Shown here: piece by piece, positions 1 through 10,329 of the stretch | Position numbering within the stretch: position 1 is the stretch's first letter | Layout of the letters: each line of letters starts with the position of its first letter | DNA from: Adiantum capillus-veneris | Lineage: Eukaryota > Streptophyta > Polypodiopsida > Polypodiales > Pteridaceae | Direction: 5' to 3' | NCBI GenBank assembly: GCA_014529385.2 | Contig: CM043947.1 | Span: forward strand, 131,585,891-131,649,890 | DNA length: 64,000 bases | Notes under the pieces: model-generated | What the model saw: the letters and a program-made list of their open reading frames with translations, nothing else | Databases searched by the model: none | What the model was told of the DNA's origin: nothing | Made by a program: the position numbers and the translations under genes

Positions 1-876
1 AAAAACCAAAGGTAACAGCTTGGACATACCCAGCATGTGGTATCTCTTCACAACAAGATCAACAAGGCATCAAGCGCAGGTCTAATTGTTCATACAGGAG
101 TAACAACAGGTATAGGAAGAAGAAGCAAGACCTTCCAAGAAACAAACATTGAAGCAATTGTGGGTACCAAAGTCTGAGCTGTGCGGTGAAAATACCCCAC
201 AAAGTCAAGCTAAGGTCACACAGCAAGCAGTGCAATGAATGATCCCAGTCAAGCTACTGGAAGCACAAGGATACTATACAAGTAACACTCAAATTTGGTT
301 GCCAAAGATTAGAGCTTCCCCTAAGATCATGAAGAAAACTCATGTAGCACAACGTGCCCAACAACGACAACCCAACTACGCAACCATGAGTGCTACAACT
401 CCAAGATGGATCCCTTGTCATTTACTACAGGAGCAAGGCTTTTACAAAGGTAACATCAATATTTGGACACTGAAGCCAAAGGACCATCAAGTCAAACAAG
501 CAACAAGGCAAGTGGAAAAGCAGGTCACACAAGGACCAAGGACAACTTGGATTCCAAACCTATAGCCGGAACTCAAAAACAGAGGCCCACAACTAGTCTA
601 CAGCCTCTTATCAACAAAGATAAAGCAAGGATACAAGAAGAAGTCATAGTTTTAAAGAACACAGTCTGGAAGAAGACTTCATCAACCATTGCTTCAACCT
701 CAAAACCTGTCTCACCACGCAACATCAGTGTGCTACCAAAGCATGAAGAGCAGGTATTTGTCAATGTATTTGACAAAATGGCATCACAAAACCAAACCAA
801 AGAGAATGGCCTAAACCTCAATAACATATGGAATTGGATTTTAGGACGTGATCAGGTAAGTCCAAGTCGCCATTAA
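1..876 (+). pseudogene. 3' coding tail of a Gag-protease LTR retroelement (copy A)
   Basis: Two overlapping frames (about 239-565 and 463-876) align by eye with the stretch at 15090-15862 of copy B. Shared landmarks are MIPVKLLEAQG, WIPCH-L-Q-QGFY and TQGP. The recognisable unit is a short module: I-P, a few residues, L-x-x-QG-[FY]-Y, then N and W-x-x-K about ten residues on; it occurs twice here. Copy A is interrupted by frame changes, so it is a decayed reading frame. The product is the C-terminal part of a retroelement polyprotein; I know no function for the module. The 5' part of this copy lies outside the window. Confidence 0.7.
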
Positions 877-879
877 AAA

Positions 880-1375
880 TACATGGCATAAGAGTCTAGA
901 GTCGGGCAGCTGAGCCACTAAATGAGTAAAGTGTCAGACCCAAGCTTCAAGTCTAATATTTTCTTTGTGGTCTATGAGTCTAGCTAATAGATATAAGCTC
1001 AAGCTGGATATTTGAGCATACATAATTCATGTCGCTCATGCTAGAAGAGGTGAGCATAAGAGTCGAAGTCTATTATTTTGTACGGTGGAGAAAACGGAGT
1101 AGTACAAAAACACGCATGCACTTGATGCAGTGAGGAAGAGTGGAGAAACCTCGTCAACAAAAACCCTTCTTGTGTGAAGTGATAGGTTTTTCTACACTTG
1201 CTCTAAGAAGAACCACTCAATACTCTTCTCTGGCACCGCATCTTGTTTAACATGCATAACTCTGTGTAAGCATATAGATGTCCTCACATTGGACATATGC
1301 ATCAGACACTCTTTGGTGTTCCACCCATGCATGGGTGTTCCACCCATGCACTTACACAAAAACAGGATGATGACT
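880..1375 (+). repeat. Conserved noncoding 3' block of the Gag-protease family, copy A
   Basis: This block follows the coding tail and matches 15895-16390 with many indels. Shared strings include TACATGGCATAA, GAGCCACTAAATGAG, GTCGCTCATGCT and GGTGAGCATAAGAGTCGAAG. It could be a 3' untranslated region or a diverged LTR; no clear TG...CA ends with a target duplication were found. The end holds a perfect 16-bp palindrome (CACCCATGCATGGGTG, 1322-1337) within a short direct duplication of GTTCCACCCATGCA. Confidence 0.6.
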
Positions 1376-2347
1376 CGGAATGCAACGGAACTTCACAAGA
1401 AGTTTAACCTTATAGAGATCAAAGAAACCATGGAGTATCTCTGGGTTTGGACAACCAAAAGTGGGTCTAAACATGCGATTCGGTGGCAGACACACAAAGC
1501 GTCATTTTGGCATAACGGCCAAATTTGGCAACCATTCGCCACAAAACTTCGCGAAAAGCTTCAAATGACCATCAATGATGAATGTCTACAACCAAAATCC
1601 AAGGTGAAGCCATTTCACTTACCAATGTAGAAAAAGACGCTTTCGGGCAACTAAATGGCAAAAAGTGTCCGATTTTGACTCCCGGACAGATCTGTTTTCA
1701 GCTAGTAAAAGGTGGCGATTCAGGTCGATTCCCGCGATTCCTAACCGTTTTTGCGAGATCTACAACTTTGCAGAAGAAATTTTTGCAAATTCCTCACTGA
1801 TTGTCTGATATTCAGCTCAGAAAATTTCAGGTTTTTCGCTTTGACGCAGTATGCGAGTTTGATGCACTTCTGGAAGAACGAGAGGTGCTCAAAATTAAGT
1901 GCATAAATTATGAGCTGAAAATGTAATTTCAGCTTCCGTAGAGCTTGTGGTTTGAGATTTTAAGGCAGATTTGGGCAAAGAATCACGGAGACGTATACAC
2001 ACCAATAGTGGTCTCTTGAGAGACGCAGTTTTTTGAAACACACAGATACAGATTCTTTCACAGGTTTCACAGGACACTTTGGCAAAAAGTGGTGTAAAAA
2101 CAATCAAGGTCAACCTGAACCACATAGACGACTTCCCAACAACTCACACAAGCTCGGGATACAACTCTCGAGGACTAAGATCAAGAAAAGTCTACTTCGA
2201 AACCAAAAGACGGACTCGAAGACTGAAATGCCTACAAAGGGGGCTTTTAGCTAAACCTGTGATTTTTAAAGTTGAAAACTAGCTACAAGGCTTAGGGCAC
2301 AAGCACAGCACAAGCCTTGCATGAAAAAATCATTTTTGACAAATCAA
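1376..2347. other. Stretch without a recognisable gene
   Basis: Only short unsupported reading frames occur here. None shows a domain I recognise. It probably belongs to the leader or untranslated part of the retroelement that continues with the palindromic repeats. Confidence 0.5.
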
Positions 2348-3353
2348 ACATCATACCCATATGATGTCTCACATCATTTTTTCACATAACACTCCACTTC
2401 TGAGTTCATATTCACTATATACATGCTAAGAGCATCCAAAATACAAAGTTACAGGAGATTTGGAGCTAGTTAATCGATTGCAAACCCAAAAAACGTAAAG
2501 AAGGGCATAAAACCGACATATGACCCTAGACTTGCAAAAATAGCTCCAAATCAAGTGAAACTTTGTAGGAGTGGTGTAAATAACATGCACAAGCCATCTG
2601 GATATCAAAAGTGCAATTTGGCCAAAAAAGACATCATACCCATATGATGTCTTTTCACTCATTTTGGGCCAGAACTTAATGTTTTTCATCATATTCTCAT
2701 TATACACATAGAATATAAGCCACACAACAAGTTTGGTACCATTTGGACAAGTATATGGCCACATTAGTGCACTTAGCGGAAAAATCTTGACCTAAAGCTT
2801 GTTTTTATCCAAATTCAGCCATATTCAACTTCAAATGATGATTTGAGTACAAACAGTACTTTACCACCATGTAAGGAGCTCACAGAACCAAAATCATGCA
2901 AAAAATCGACAAAAGACATTATACCCATATGATGTCTCATGGAGCAATTTTGACCCAAACTCTTTTCAAATTCCATAAGATCATTGCAGAAGCCATTACA
3001 AAGCCAACTCCAAGCCAAAAAACCAAAATGAGCCAAATTGGGCAATATGGACATCATATGGGTATGATGTCTCCAAGGCACTTTGGCACATTTCATAGCT
3101 ATTTTGACCATACAGAATTGTTCAACATGTGTATGAGAGCCATCTACAAAGTTTTATCCCATTTGGATCCCAAAATCCAATCCTCACTCAATATCTCAAC
3201 AAAAGCCTGATTAGGACTAAAGTGGCCATAAATTGACCAAATGAGATACAATTGAAAAATCAGGCATATATCTATGATGCACATGCTATCAACTATATGC
3301 ATATCAAATATCAAGTGATTTTTGAGGACTTCGACATCATACCCATATGATGT
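2348..3353. repeat. Diverged ~283-bp tandem repeats carrying a conserved near-palindrome (type ACATCAT)
   Basis: The 20-mer ACATCATACCCATATGATGT occurs at 2348-2367, 2631-2650, 2916-2935 (one change), 3051-3070 (inverted orientation) and 3334-3353. Start-to-start spacings are 283, 285, 135 and 283 bp. The arms ACATCATA/TATGATGT surround a four-base CCCA centre. The sequence between copies has diverged strongly, while the palindrome is nearly invariant. Spacer text such as CACAGAACCAAAATCATGCA at about 2881 resembles the text before the palindrome at 8318, so this array is homologous to the one at 8035-9877. Confidence 0.85.
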
Positions 3354-3624
3354 CTCTAGCATGAAAATGCACCCAAAATTCATATTTTTCCATATGCATT
3401 ACATTCTTAGGCCCTGAATAGCTTATGTTTCAATTTTGAAGTCATTTGGATAGTTAAAAGCTTAGTTTCGGCAATCAATACGAAAAAGCACTAACTTTTG
3501 AAATTGGAGTTACAAGCTCTGGATACAGGAAAGTCGCCTACAAAGCACAAAAGAACCACACTCAAGGACAAAATAGCAGAAGCAGAACCCAACACTGAAG
3601 CCTACGAAGACAGGGATGGAATAG
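3354..3624. other. Noncoding leader-like stretch
   Basis: No gene is seen. The phrase CTAACTTTTGA near 3490 also occurs in the leader of copy B near 10050, which suggests that this is family leader sequence joined to the terminal module downstream. Confidence 0.35.
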
Positions 3625-3753
3625 GCAATCCTTGAAGAGCAAGGAATCAAGGTTTATGAAGGGACATTCAGAGATCCTAACCATTGGCAACCAAAGAGCC
3701 ATCGGGATTCCACTGAAGCAATGCTCAAAGACGTCATGTCAGGGACGACATGA
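3625..3753 (+). pseudogene. Terminal QG...W-x-P-K module directly before the polypurine tract
   Basis: One frame reads AILEEQGIKVYEG and then HWQPK, which fits the module seen at 239-565 and 15280-15560. It ends at a TGA at 3751-3753, a few bases before the polypurine tract. This is the expected place for the end of a retroelement polyprotein. A stop lies immediately upstream in the same frame, so only the last module is left open. Confidence 0.5.
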
Positions 3754-3757
3754 ACGC

Positions 3758-3769
3758 GGAGGGGGGGAG
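3758..3769 (+). other. Polypurine tract before a 3' LTR
   Basis: GGAGGGGGGGAG lies immediately before TGTTGAGACG. A purine run followed by TG is the usual second-strand priming site and 3' LTR border of LTR retrotransposons. Confidence 0.7.
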
Positions 3770-4695
3770 TGTTGAGACGAAGGACAACAAAGCCACACTT
3801 TTGCAACTATTCAATGTAATAAATGTCTTGCTGACATTATTTTTCATTGAGCCAATCATTTCTAATTAGCGGGACTCGATTGAGTTTCCAGATTGTATTC
3901 CATTCAAGTAGGCAAGATAGTTGTGCCCGCATTTGTAAGTAGAGATGATTTCACACCTCCAAGGCTGAGGTATAAAAGCCAACTTTTGTAAACCTAAAGA
4001 AGACTTATCATTAATCAAAAGTTGAGTTTTTGAGCGCCGTGACTGTGTTTGAGAGAGAGTGAGAGAGAGAGAGAGTCTTATCCTCTTGTTGCGCGATCTA
4101 CGGAGCCGCTATTGGAGAAGTGACACCGCCATTGTGTTAGCAACGACGAGGGCTATGCACCAATACCAAGCATGCGTGCATTCGGCTTCTACGCGAGGCG
4201 AGCTCCCACAAGCTTCTTTGTGAGTTTTCTCTTGATCTCTGTGTCAGAATTTAGCGTGCTATATATCGATAGAACCGCAGCGAGTAGAACTAAACATTAG
4301 AACCATCAAAGTTGAGATTTGGTGACCTATAATTTTTGGCCTATCTTCATACGCGATTACCGCACGGAGTGTTTGCAGGTTGAGATTAGAGTGTAAATTC
4401 ATAGGGTACTGTCCTTACGTGGTGTATAGAGTCCCCTTTGAGTTTGAGGCTGATTGGATGACTTTTGATCATGTTTCGGATAGCGTTTGCTCGTAGGACG
4501 GATTTTAGTCATTTGCGTTTTTAGAACTTAGATTTGATTTCCTTGGTAGTGATTGTCTCTAGAAGGTCGAGTAGGTGATTGACACCCATCTATTTGTTTC
4601 CATGCGCCTGCGGGTCAAGCTCCGTCCTCGTCTGACATTCTTGTTTGTCGGTTGAGTTCTCGCTATCATAGCCACCGCTAGCGGCGTAACCGCCA
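3770..4695 (+). mobile_element. Candidate 3' LTR (~926 bp) of the Gag-protease family
   Basis: The segment starts TGTTGAGACG right after the polypurine tract and contains a good TATA box followed by a GA-rich stretch. The right end is inferred: ...ACCGCCA at 4695, then AATAG, then copia integrase coding sequence from 4701. If correct, copy A was inserted into the copia element, whose 5' half would lie left of the window. No second LTR copy is present in the window to fix the ends. Confidence 0.55.
3971..3978 (+). promoter_or_regulatory. TATA box inside the candidate LTR
   Basis: TATAAAAG lies about 200 bp into the LTR in a GAGGTATAAAAGCC context, a typical RNA polymerase II promoter position for a plant LTR. 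A GA-rich run follows at about 4051-4075. Confidence 0.55.
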
Positions 4696-4700
4696 AATAG

Positions 4701-7012
4701 CCTATGCCTTCTAAATCCCATGGTGGTGCGTCTTATTATGTTACATTCATTGACGATGCAACACGACATGTTTGGATTTATGCCATGAAGTCTAAAGATG
4801 ATACTTTTTCGTGTTTCAAAAAGTTCTTATCTAGTGTGGAAACTCAGTTTGAACATAAGTTGAAAGCTTTACGCTCAGACAATGGTGGAGAATATGTCTC
4901 CAAAGAGTTTGCAGACTTCTGTTCAAGTAGGGGAATTAAGTGTGAGTTTACAGCTCCTTAAACCCCTGCACAAAATGGTGTTGCTGAACGAATGAATAGG
5001 ACCATCCAAGAGAGGATTATGTCTATGCTATCACATGCTAATTTACCGCAAGCGTTTTGGGCTGAAGCATTATACACTGCTGTGTATTTGATCAATAGAT
5101 CACCACATGCTTCATTACAGTTTTGTGTACCTTTGGAGTTATGGTCAGGACATAAGTTGTCTTATGAAAAACTCCGTACATTTGGCTGCGAAGCTTATGC
5201 ACATGTACCCAAGGAGTTGTGTGCTAAGCTTGACCCTAAGTCTAGGAAATGCATCTTTATTGGCTATGGTGTAGATGCTCAATTTGGCTATCGTTTATGG
5301 GATCCGGAAAGTCGATCAATAATCCGTGGCAGTGATGTTGTCTTCAATGAGACCAAGATGCATAGGCAGCCAACGAAAGAGGTTGAATTTCGAAAAGTGA
5401 CCTTTTCCGATGTAACACCTCCTGCACAGATAGCTCCAAAGCCAATTACTACACAAGCTAGTACAAGCTCTGATCAGCCGAGGAGATCTCAAAGAGTCTT
5501 ACATCCGCCAGAATGGTTTTTTCTAGGCGTGGACTTTGTGTTGCTGACAGATAGTGGTGAGCCTTCTTGTTACAAAGAGGCTATGCTAGCCAATGATAAG
5601 GTTCAGTGGAAACATGCTATGAAGAGGGAGCTATCCAGTATTGCAAAGAACAAAACATGGGAACTTGTTCTATTTCCAAAAGGTAGGAAAGCTTTTCCTT
5701 CTAAATGGGTTTACAAGAAGAATATTGCATCCAATATTGAGAATTACAAAGCTCGTTTAGTGGCCAAAGGTTTCAAGCAAGAATATGGTGTAGATTTCTA
5801 GGAAATATTTTCTCTAGTGGTCAAGATGACGACACTAAGAATGTTGCTTGCTTTGGTTGCCACTGAAGATATGGATCTTGATCAAATGGATGTCATTACA
5901 GCTTTCTTACATGGCGATCTTGAGGAAGAGATGTATATGCAGCAACTTGAAGGGTTTGTGCTCAAGGGCAAGGAACATTTGGTCTGTAAGCTTCTGAAAA
6001 GTCTCTACGGCTTGAAGCAATCGTCTAGACAATGGTATCAAAAGTTTGATGCATTTATGCGTTCCCTAGGCTATAAGCGCAGTGATGAGGATCCATGTCT
6101 TTACATGAAAAGACAGCCAAATGGACAACTTATTATGCTTATCCTTTATGTACATGACATGCTTATTGCTGGTCATTCTAAGAAGGACATTGCTGACTTG
6201 AAAACCAAGCTGAAAAGTCAATTCGACATGAAAGATTTGGGTGAAGCCAATCTCATTTTGGGTATGCACATTACTCATGATCGTAAGAAGAGGTTGTTGT
6301 ACCTTTCTCAAAAAGAGTATGTGCACAAGGTTCTTGATCATTTCAACATGCAGAAGGGGAAGGCCTTGAGTACTCCATTGCCTACATATTTGAAACTTAG
6401 CAAGAACGATTGTCCCAAATCTGTTGAGGAAAAAGCTGTGATGGCTAAAATTCCTTATGCTTTAGCTTGTGGTAGTCTCATGTATGCCATGGTGGCTACA
6501 AGACCTAACATTGCACATGCAGTGGGAGTTGTCAGCAGATTTATGTCTAACCCTGGTAAAAAGTATTGGGATGCTGTCAAGTCGATTCTCAGATACTTGA
6601 GTGGCACTGCAGATAGACAGTTATGCTATGGTCGTGGAGAGTCATCCATTCAAGGATTTGTAGACAGTGACTATGCAGGCTGTGTTGACATTCGTAAATC
6701 AACAACAGGTTGGATTTACACATTTGCTGGTTTTGCTATTTCTTGGAGATCTATTCTTCAAGATTGTACATCCATTTCTACCACAGAGGCAGAGTATGTT
6801 GCATTGAGTGAAGCATGCAAAGAATCTATTTGGCTTGCTTTCCTAGTGAAAGATTTTGATGTGCGCTATAACTTCAGTCTCGTGAATGCCTGGCAAACAA
6901 GAGCCTTGATTTAGTGAAGATTCCTACGTCAGAGAACACAGCGGATGCACTCACTAAGAGTCTCTCCAGCCATCAGTTTCAACACTGTCATGAGTTGATG
7001 GGCATTGGGTGA
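4701..7012 (+). pseudogene. Ty1/copia pol remnant: integrase, reverse transcriptase, RNase H
   Basis: A single frame runs 4701-6914 with in-frame stops at 4959-4961 (TAA) and 5799-5801 (TAG). Integrase core: FIDDATRHVW, RSDNGGEY and, past the first stop, NGVAERMNRT supply the D, D and E residues. RT: KARLVAKGFKQEYG, QMDVITAFLHG, and LYVHDMLIAG, where the usual YVDD is YVHD, removing a catalytic Asp. RNase H: FVDSDYAGC and STTEAEYVALSEA. After about 6880 part of RNase H is deleted. The last 33 residues (IPTSENTADALTKSL...) continue in another frame from 6911 to the stop at 7010-7012. Gag, protease and the start of integrase are missing. It is a dead element with the copia order INT-RT-RNH. Confidence 0.9.
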
Positions 7013-7056
7013 AGAGTGGTGCTCTTCCATTTTTATAGTCTCCTACATTGGCCATC

Positions 7057-7067
7057 AAGTGGGAGAA
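7057..7067 (+). other. Copia polypurine tract
   Basis: AAGTGGGAGAA, preceded by CATC, lies 44 bp after the RNase H stop. This is the usual copia arrangement just before the 3' LTR. Confidence 0.7.
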
Positions 7068-7484
7068 TATTAGGTTTAATGGCCATGTGGCCGAACGCCC
7101 ATCACTAACTACCACTAACCCTAAGTGTACAGCTATACACTTGTGTGAGCCACTAACACTAAGTACAAGGTGTATTGTGCCTTAGTGCATAAGATAAGAG
7201 AAAAAACAGAAAGGGGGCATATAGTACGTTGGCTCTCCCCCTTCAACCTGTGTGTAGCTATGGTGGTGTGTATGTGAGTGTGTGCGTGCGTATTCTTCTT
7301 TCATTGTGCTCCCAGCTCCTCCCCATCATGTTGAGCTAGTGTGTTTTCTTGTTAAGGTTCACTTCGTGAGATTGACAATCTCATAGAGTCTCCGTGCCCC
7401 ATCTGAGTCACTTTCCTTGAGTATTGTCATTATGTTAGTGCCAGAAAGCTATGCTGCAACGTCCGTCGTGGCGACCTGCTAACA
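7068..7484 (+). mobile_element. Copia 3' LTR (~417 bp)
   Basis: It starts TATTAGG (probably a mutated TGTTAGG) directly after the polypurine tract and ends ...GCTAACA. The next bases, TTGGTGTCGCTGCCGCGGA, look like a primer binding site, so this LTR may also be the 5' LTR of the downstream Gag-protease element. No second copy of this LTR is in the window to test that. Confidence 0.6.
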
Positions 7485-7503
7485 TTGGTGTCGCTGCCGC
7501 GGA
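7485..7503 (+). other. Primer-binding-site-like sequence of copy B
   Basis: TTGGTGTCGCTGCCGCGGA follows an LTR-type CA end and resembles the TTGGCGCCGTTGCCGGGGA class of PBS seen in plant Ty3/gypsy elements, with about four differences. It is unlike the TGGTATCAGAGC (initiator tRNA-Met) class common in copia. The reading is from memory of these motifs, so it is tentative. Confidence 0.4.
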
Positions 7504-8034
7504 TATGATCCTTAGATGGTGAGTGACCTAGTGCGTATTTAGAGTGTTCTTTTTCTAAAGATTTATCTCTCCATTCCATTCACACTTTAGCAGTGAAGCA
7601 GCTAGACACGGGGTTTAGTGCTTGATAGAGTCTAGAAGTCGAGGACTTGCTAGATCTATTCTTGAGAAGTAAAGAGGGTTGTGAGTGAGATAGCCAAAAG
7701 CTTTTCATTCTTCGATTTTCTCTATGCTTTCAGAGTGCTGTACCGTTTTCCGTTACGACTTTATTTTGTACCGTTCTGTTTGTTTTTGTTTCATGTTTCA
7801 TTTCAGTACTTAGGAGTAGGGTAAGTAGAAACTACCACCATCAAATTTGGGCTAAAATATTGAGGGAAAAAAGGGTGAAAACCATATTTTAGCCGAAATG
7901 ACCATAACTCTGAAATTCTAAAAATTTGATGGCAAAGACCTCAAAAGTGATCCAAATTCAAAATATTGTGGATCAAGGGCATTAGCTGACTATCTAGAAG
8001 CAATCTAGAAAGTCTGACAAGATTCTGTGGAGGA
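7504..8034. other. Start of the copy B leader, no gene
   Basis: No reading frame of note is present. It lies between the PBS-like site and the palindrome array and is read as the 5' untranslated leader of the Gag-protease element. Confidence 0.45.
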
Positions 8035-9877
8035 ACATGGATCGCGATCCATGTACCCCAAAAAACCATTTTTGGTGAAAAGTGACCAGTTACAATGTAC
8101 ATCATTAGGAAACTGCTCTGATCAAGTTTGCTTGAAAGAAAAACTCAAAAATCGCATCAAAATTGGCTGTTAGGGCATAAACAACAAAATAGGCATTTTA
8201 GACACAAAATTGGGCAAATCTTGAGATTTTGGGATCCAAATTCAAAAAGGGGTGAGATTTGACTTCCACAAGGCATAAAGAACTAACAGAACAAAATTCA
8301 TGAAAAAATGTTGCCGAACATGGATCGCGATCCATGTACCTTTTTTGCATTTGGGGCTAATATTTGACAAGTACATTCCTGATATCATTTGGAACAACTT
8401 TGTCAAAAGAGACCATGTCAAAAAATTGAAAAAAGTTGGTCAAAATAGCCAAATATAGAAACTAGTCAAAAACCGCAGGGCAGACAAAAAAACTCACTTT
8501 TGATTAGAAAAAAGTTGGCCAAATTCAGAAAGATTTGGGGAAGAGTATCACCATAACATGGACTACAAGCTGACCAAGTTTCATGTCAAAATGTGGTCAA
8601 ACATGGATCGCGATCCATGTACCTCATGAAAAAATTTTTTTTTTTTTTTTTGGTTGAGATTTGAGCAGTGGATAGCTGACACATAGACAAACAATTTTCC
8701 CAAAAGAACCAAATGCAAAAAAGTTGTAAAATGTGGTCAAAGGAGCGAAAGAAAGAGCATTGTCAAAACTGCCACAATAGACTGCAGAAGTCAATTTTGG
8801 TTGGGCAAAACTGATCCAAATTCCAAAAATATTTGTGAGCACTCTACAAACATCATAACCTATCAACACACCAAAAATTCAGATCCAAAAGTGATGGAAC
8901 ATGGATCGCGATCCATGTACCTCTGAGAAATTTTTGGACAGGAACTTTTCCACCCTGTAGCAGAGACCATTGTGAACAAAAGTCTCCAAAGAAATTTTGT
9001 CAAAAAAGTTCAAAAAGTGAGCCAAAAATAGTTCAAGAGGAAAACCCTAAAACAGACCTAGGGTTTGAATTTTACCTGGTCTAAACAAGTCCAAATCACA
9101 CAAAAACCATATAGCAGGGATCAGGAGACCAAGGACAAGCTGTGTGCCAAGTTTCAGTACCTTCTGACACATAGGTACATGGATCACGATCCATGTTCCT
9201 TTGTCACAGTTTGATACCAAACTTGCACCATAGCTAGAGGACATCACAAGGAATCTAGTGTTCTGTTCAAAAGTGTAATTGGATATCAAAAACCTGTCCA
9301 AAAGTCCAGAACTGCAAAGTACTCTATGCAGGTACCAGAACTGACCTAACTTTCAATCTAGAGGTCCATTTTCAAAAAAAATGATACCATAGGACCTCCT
9401 AAGCATGGTGAATCTAATGATACCAAGAGAAGTCAATTTGGGCTCCAAACATGGATCGCGATCCATGTACCCTAGTGACAACTTAACCTGAAAATTTTCC
9501 AAATCAGTGGTGCATATACAAGGAAACATATCCCCAAGTCCAATTTTGAAAAAAAGTGAGCAAATTTGGGTCAAAAGGGAGCAAAACAGGTGACACACTG
9601 AAAACCGCAGTACAGACCTAGTGTTGACCATTTGGCCTGTCAAAACAAGTCCAGATCCAAAAGGATTTGAGATTTAGCTTGTGGACATAGAGTGCAATAA
9701 GCTGCCAAGAGATCAAGTCCAAATGTGGTTGAACATGGATCGCGATCCATGTACCTCAACCTCAAAATTTGCTGACAATTGGTACAGAGCCTGCACATGA
9801 CCTTGTCTACTCACAGTAAAAAATTGAAAAAATTTGGAGAAAAAAATCTGACAAGGAACATGGATCGCCATCCATGT
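8035..9877. repeat. Diverged ~280-bp tandem repeats carrying a conserved 20-bp palindrome (type ACATGGATCG)
   Basis: ACATGGATCGCGATCCATGT, a perfect 20-bp palindrome, occurs at 8035, 8318, 8601, 8899, 9449 and 9733. Single-base variants are at 9177 and 9858. Nearly all are followed by ACC. Start-to-start spacings are 283, 283, 298, 278, 272, 284 and 125 bp. Spacers share only scattered phrases (for example AAAACCGCAG and CAGACCTAG), so the palindrome is far better conserved than its surroundings. The array lies in the leader of a Gag-protease element. It could act as an RNA hairpin, a DNA-protein site or a recombination hot spot; nothing here decides which. Confidence 0.9.
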
Positions 9878-10329
9878 ACCTCTCAGCATAGTGGGGGTAT
9901 CTGACTTGGTGATCTTGTAGACATACTTGAGAACATCCCAAATCTCAAGTTTGAGCTAAAAATACCTTTGGGAGGCCAAGATACAAGCTAAAGTTCCTAT
10001 GTTTAGGTCTTGAGACTATTTTGAGTGTTGTTTCAAGTGCAGTTCACTAAAATTGCTCTAACTTTTGATAGACAACTCCAAATTGAGTCACGTATAGCTA
10101 GAAAGAAAGCTTGCGGGCAATAGCACACAGTTCCTCTAGTTTTGGTTTTAGAGCTAAATTTTACTAGGTTTCCTAGATCCAAACTTTTAGGGTACCCCAG
10201 ACTAGTTTCCAGAGACCAAAAGTCACAAATTCCTGACTTTTGAGAGACCTTACTAGGGGCAAAAAGAGATAAGTTGCACTAAGCCAAGTTGGGCTTGTCA
10301 AGTACTATCTTGAGAAATTTGAGTGAGTC
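9878..10329. other. Leader segment before gag, no gene
   Basis: Noncoding sequence between the last palindrome and the gag start codon. No splice, promoter or hairpin signal stood out. Confidence 0.45.

Noticed and set aside
8035-9877. Palindromes at regular spacing as a CRISPR-like array
   Set aside because: Spacing is about 280 bp, the spacers are diverged copies of one another, and the context is a plant retroelement leader.
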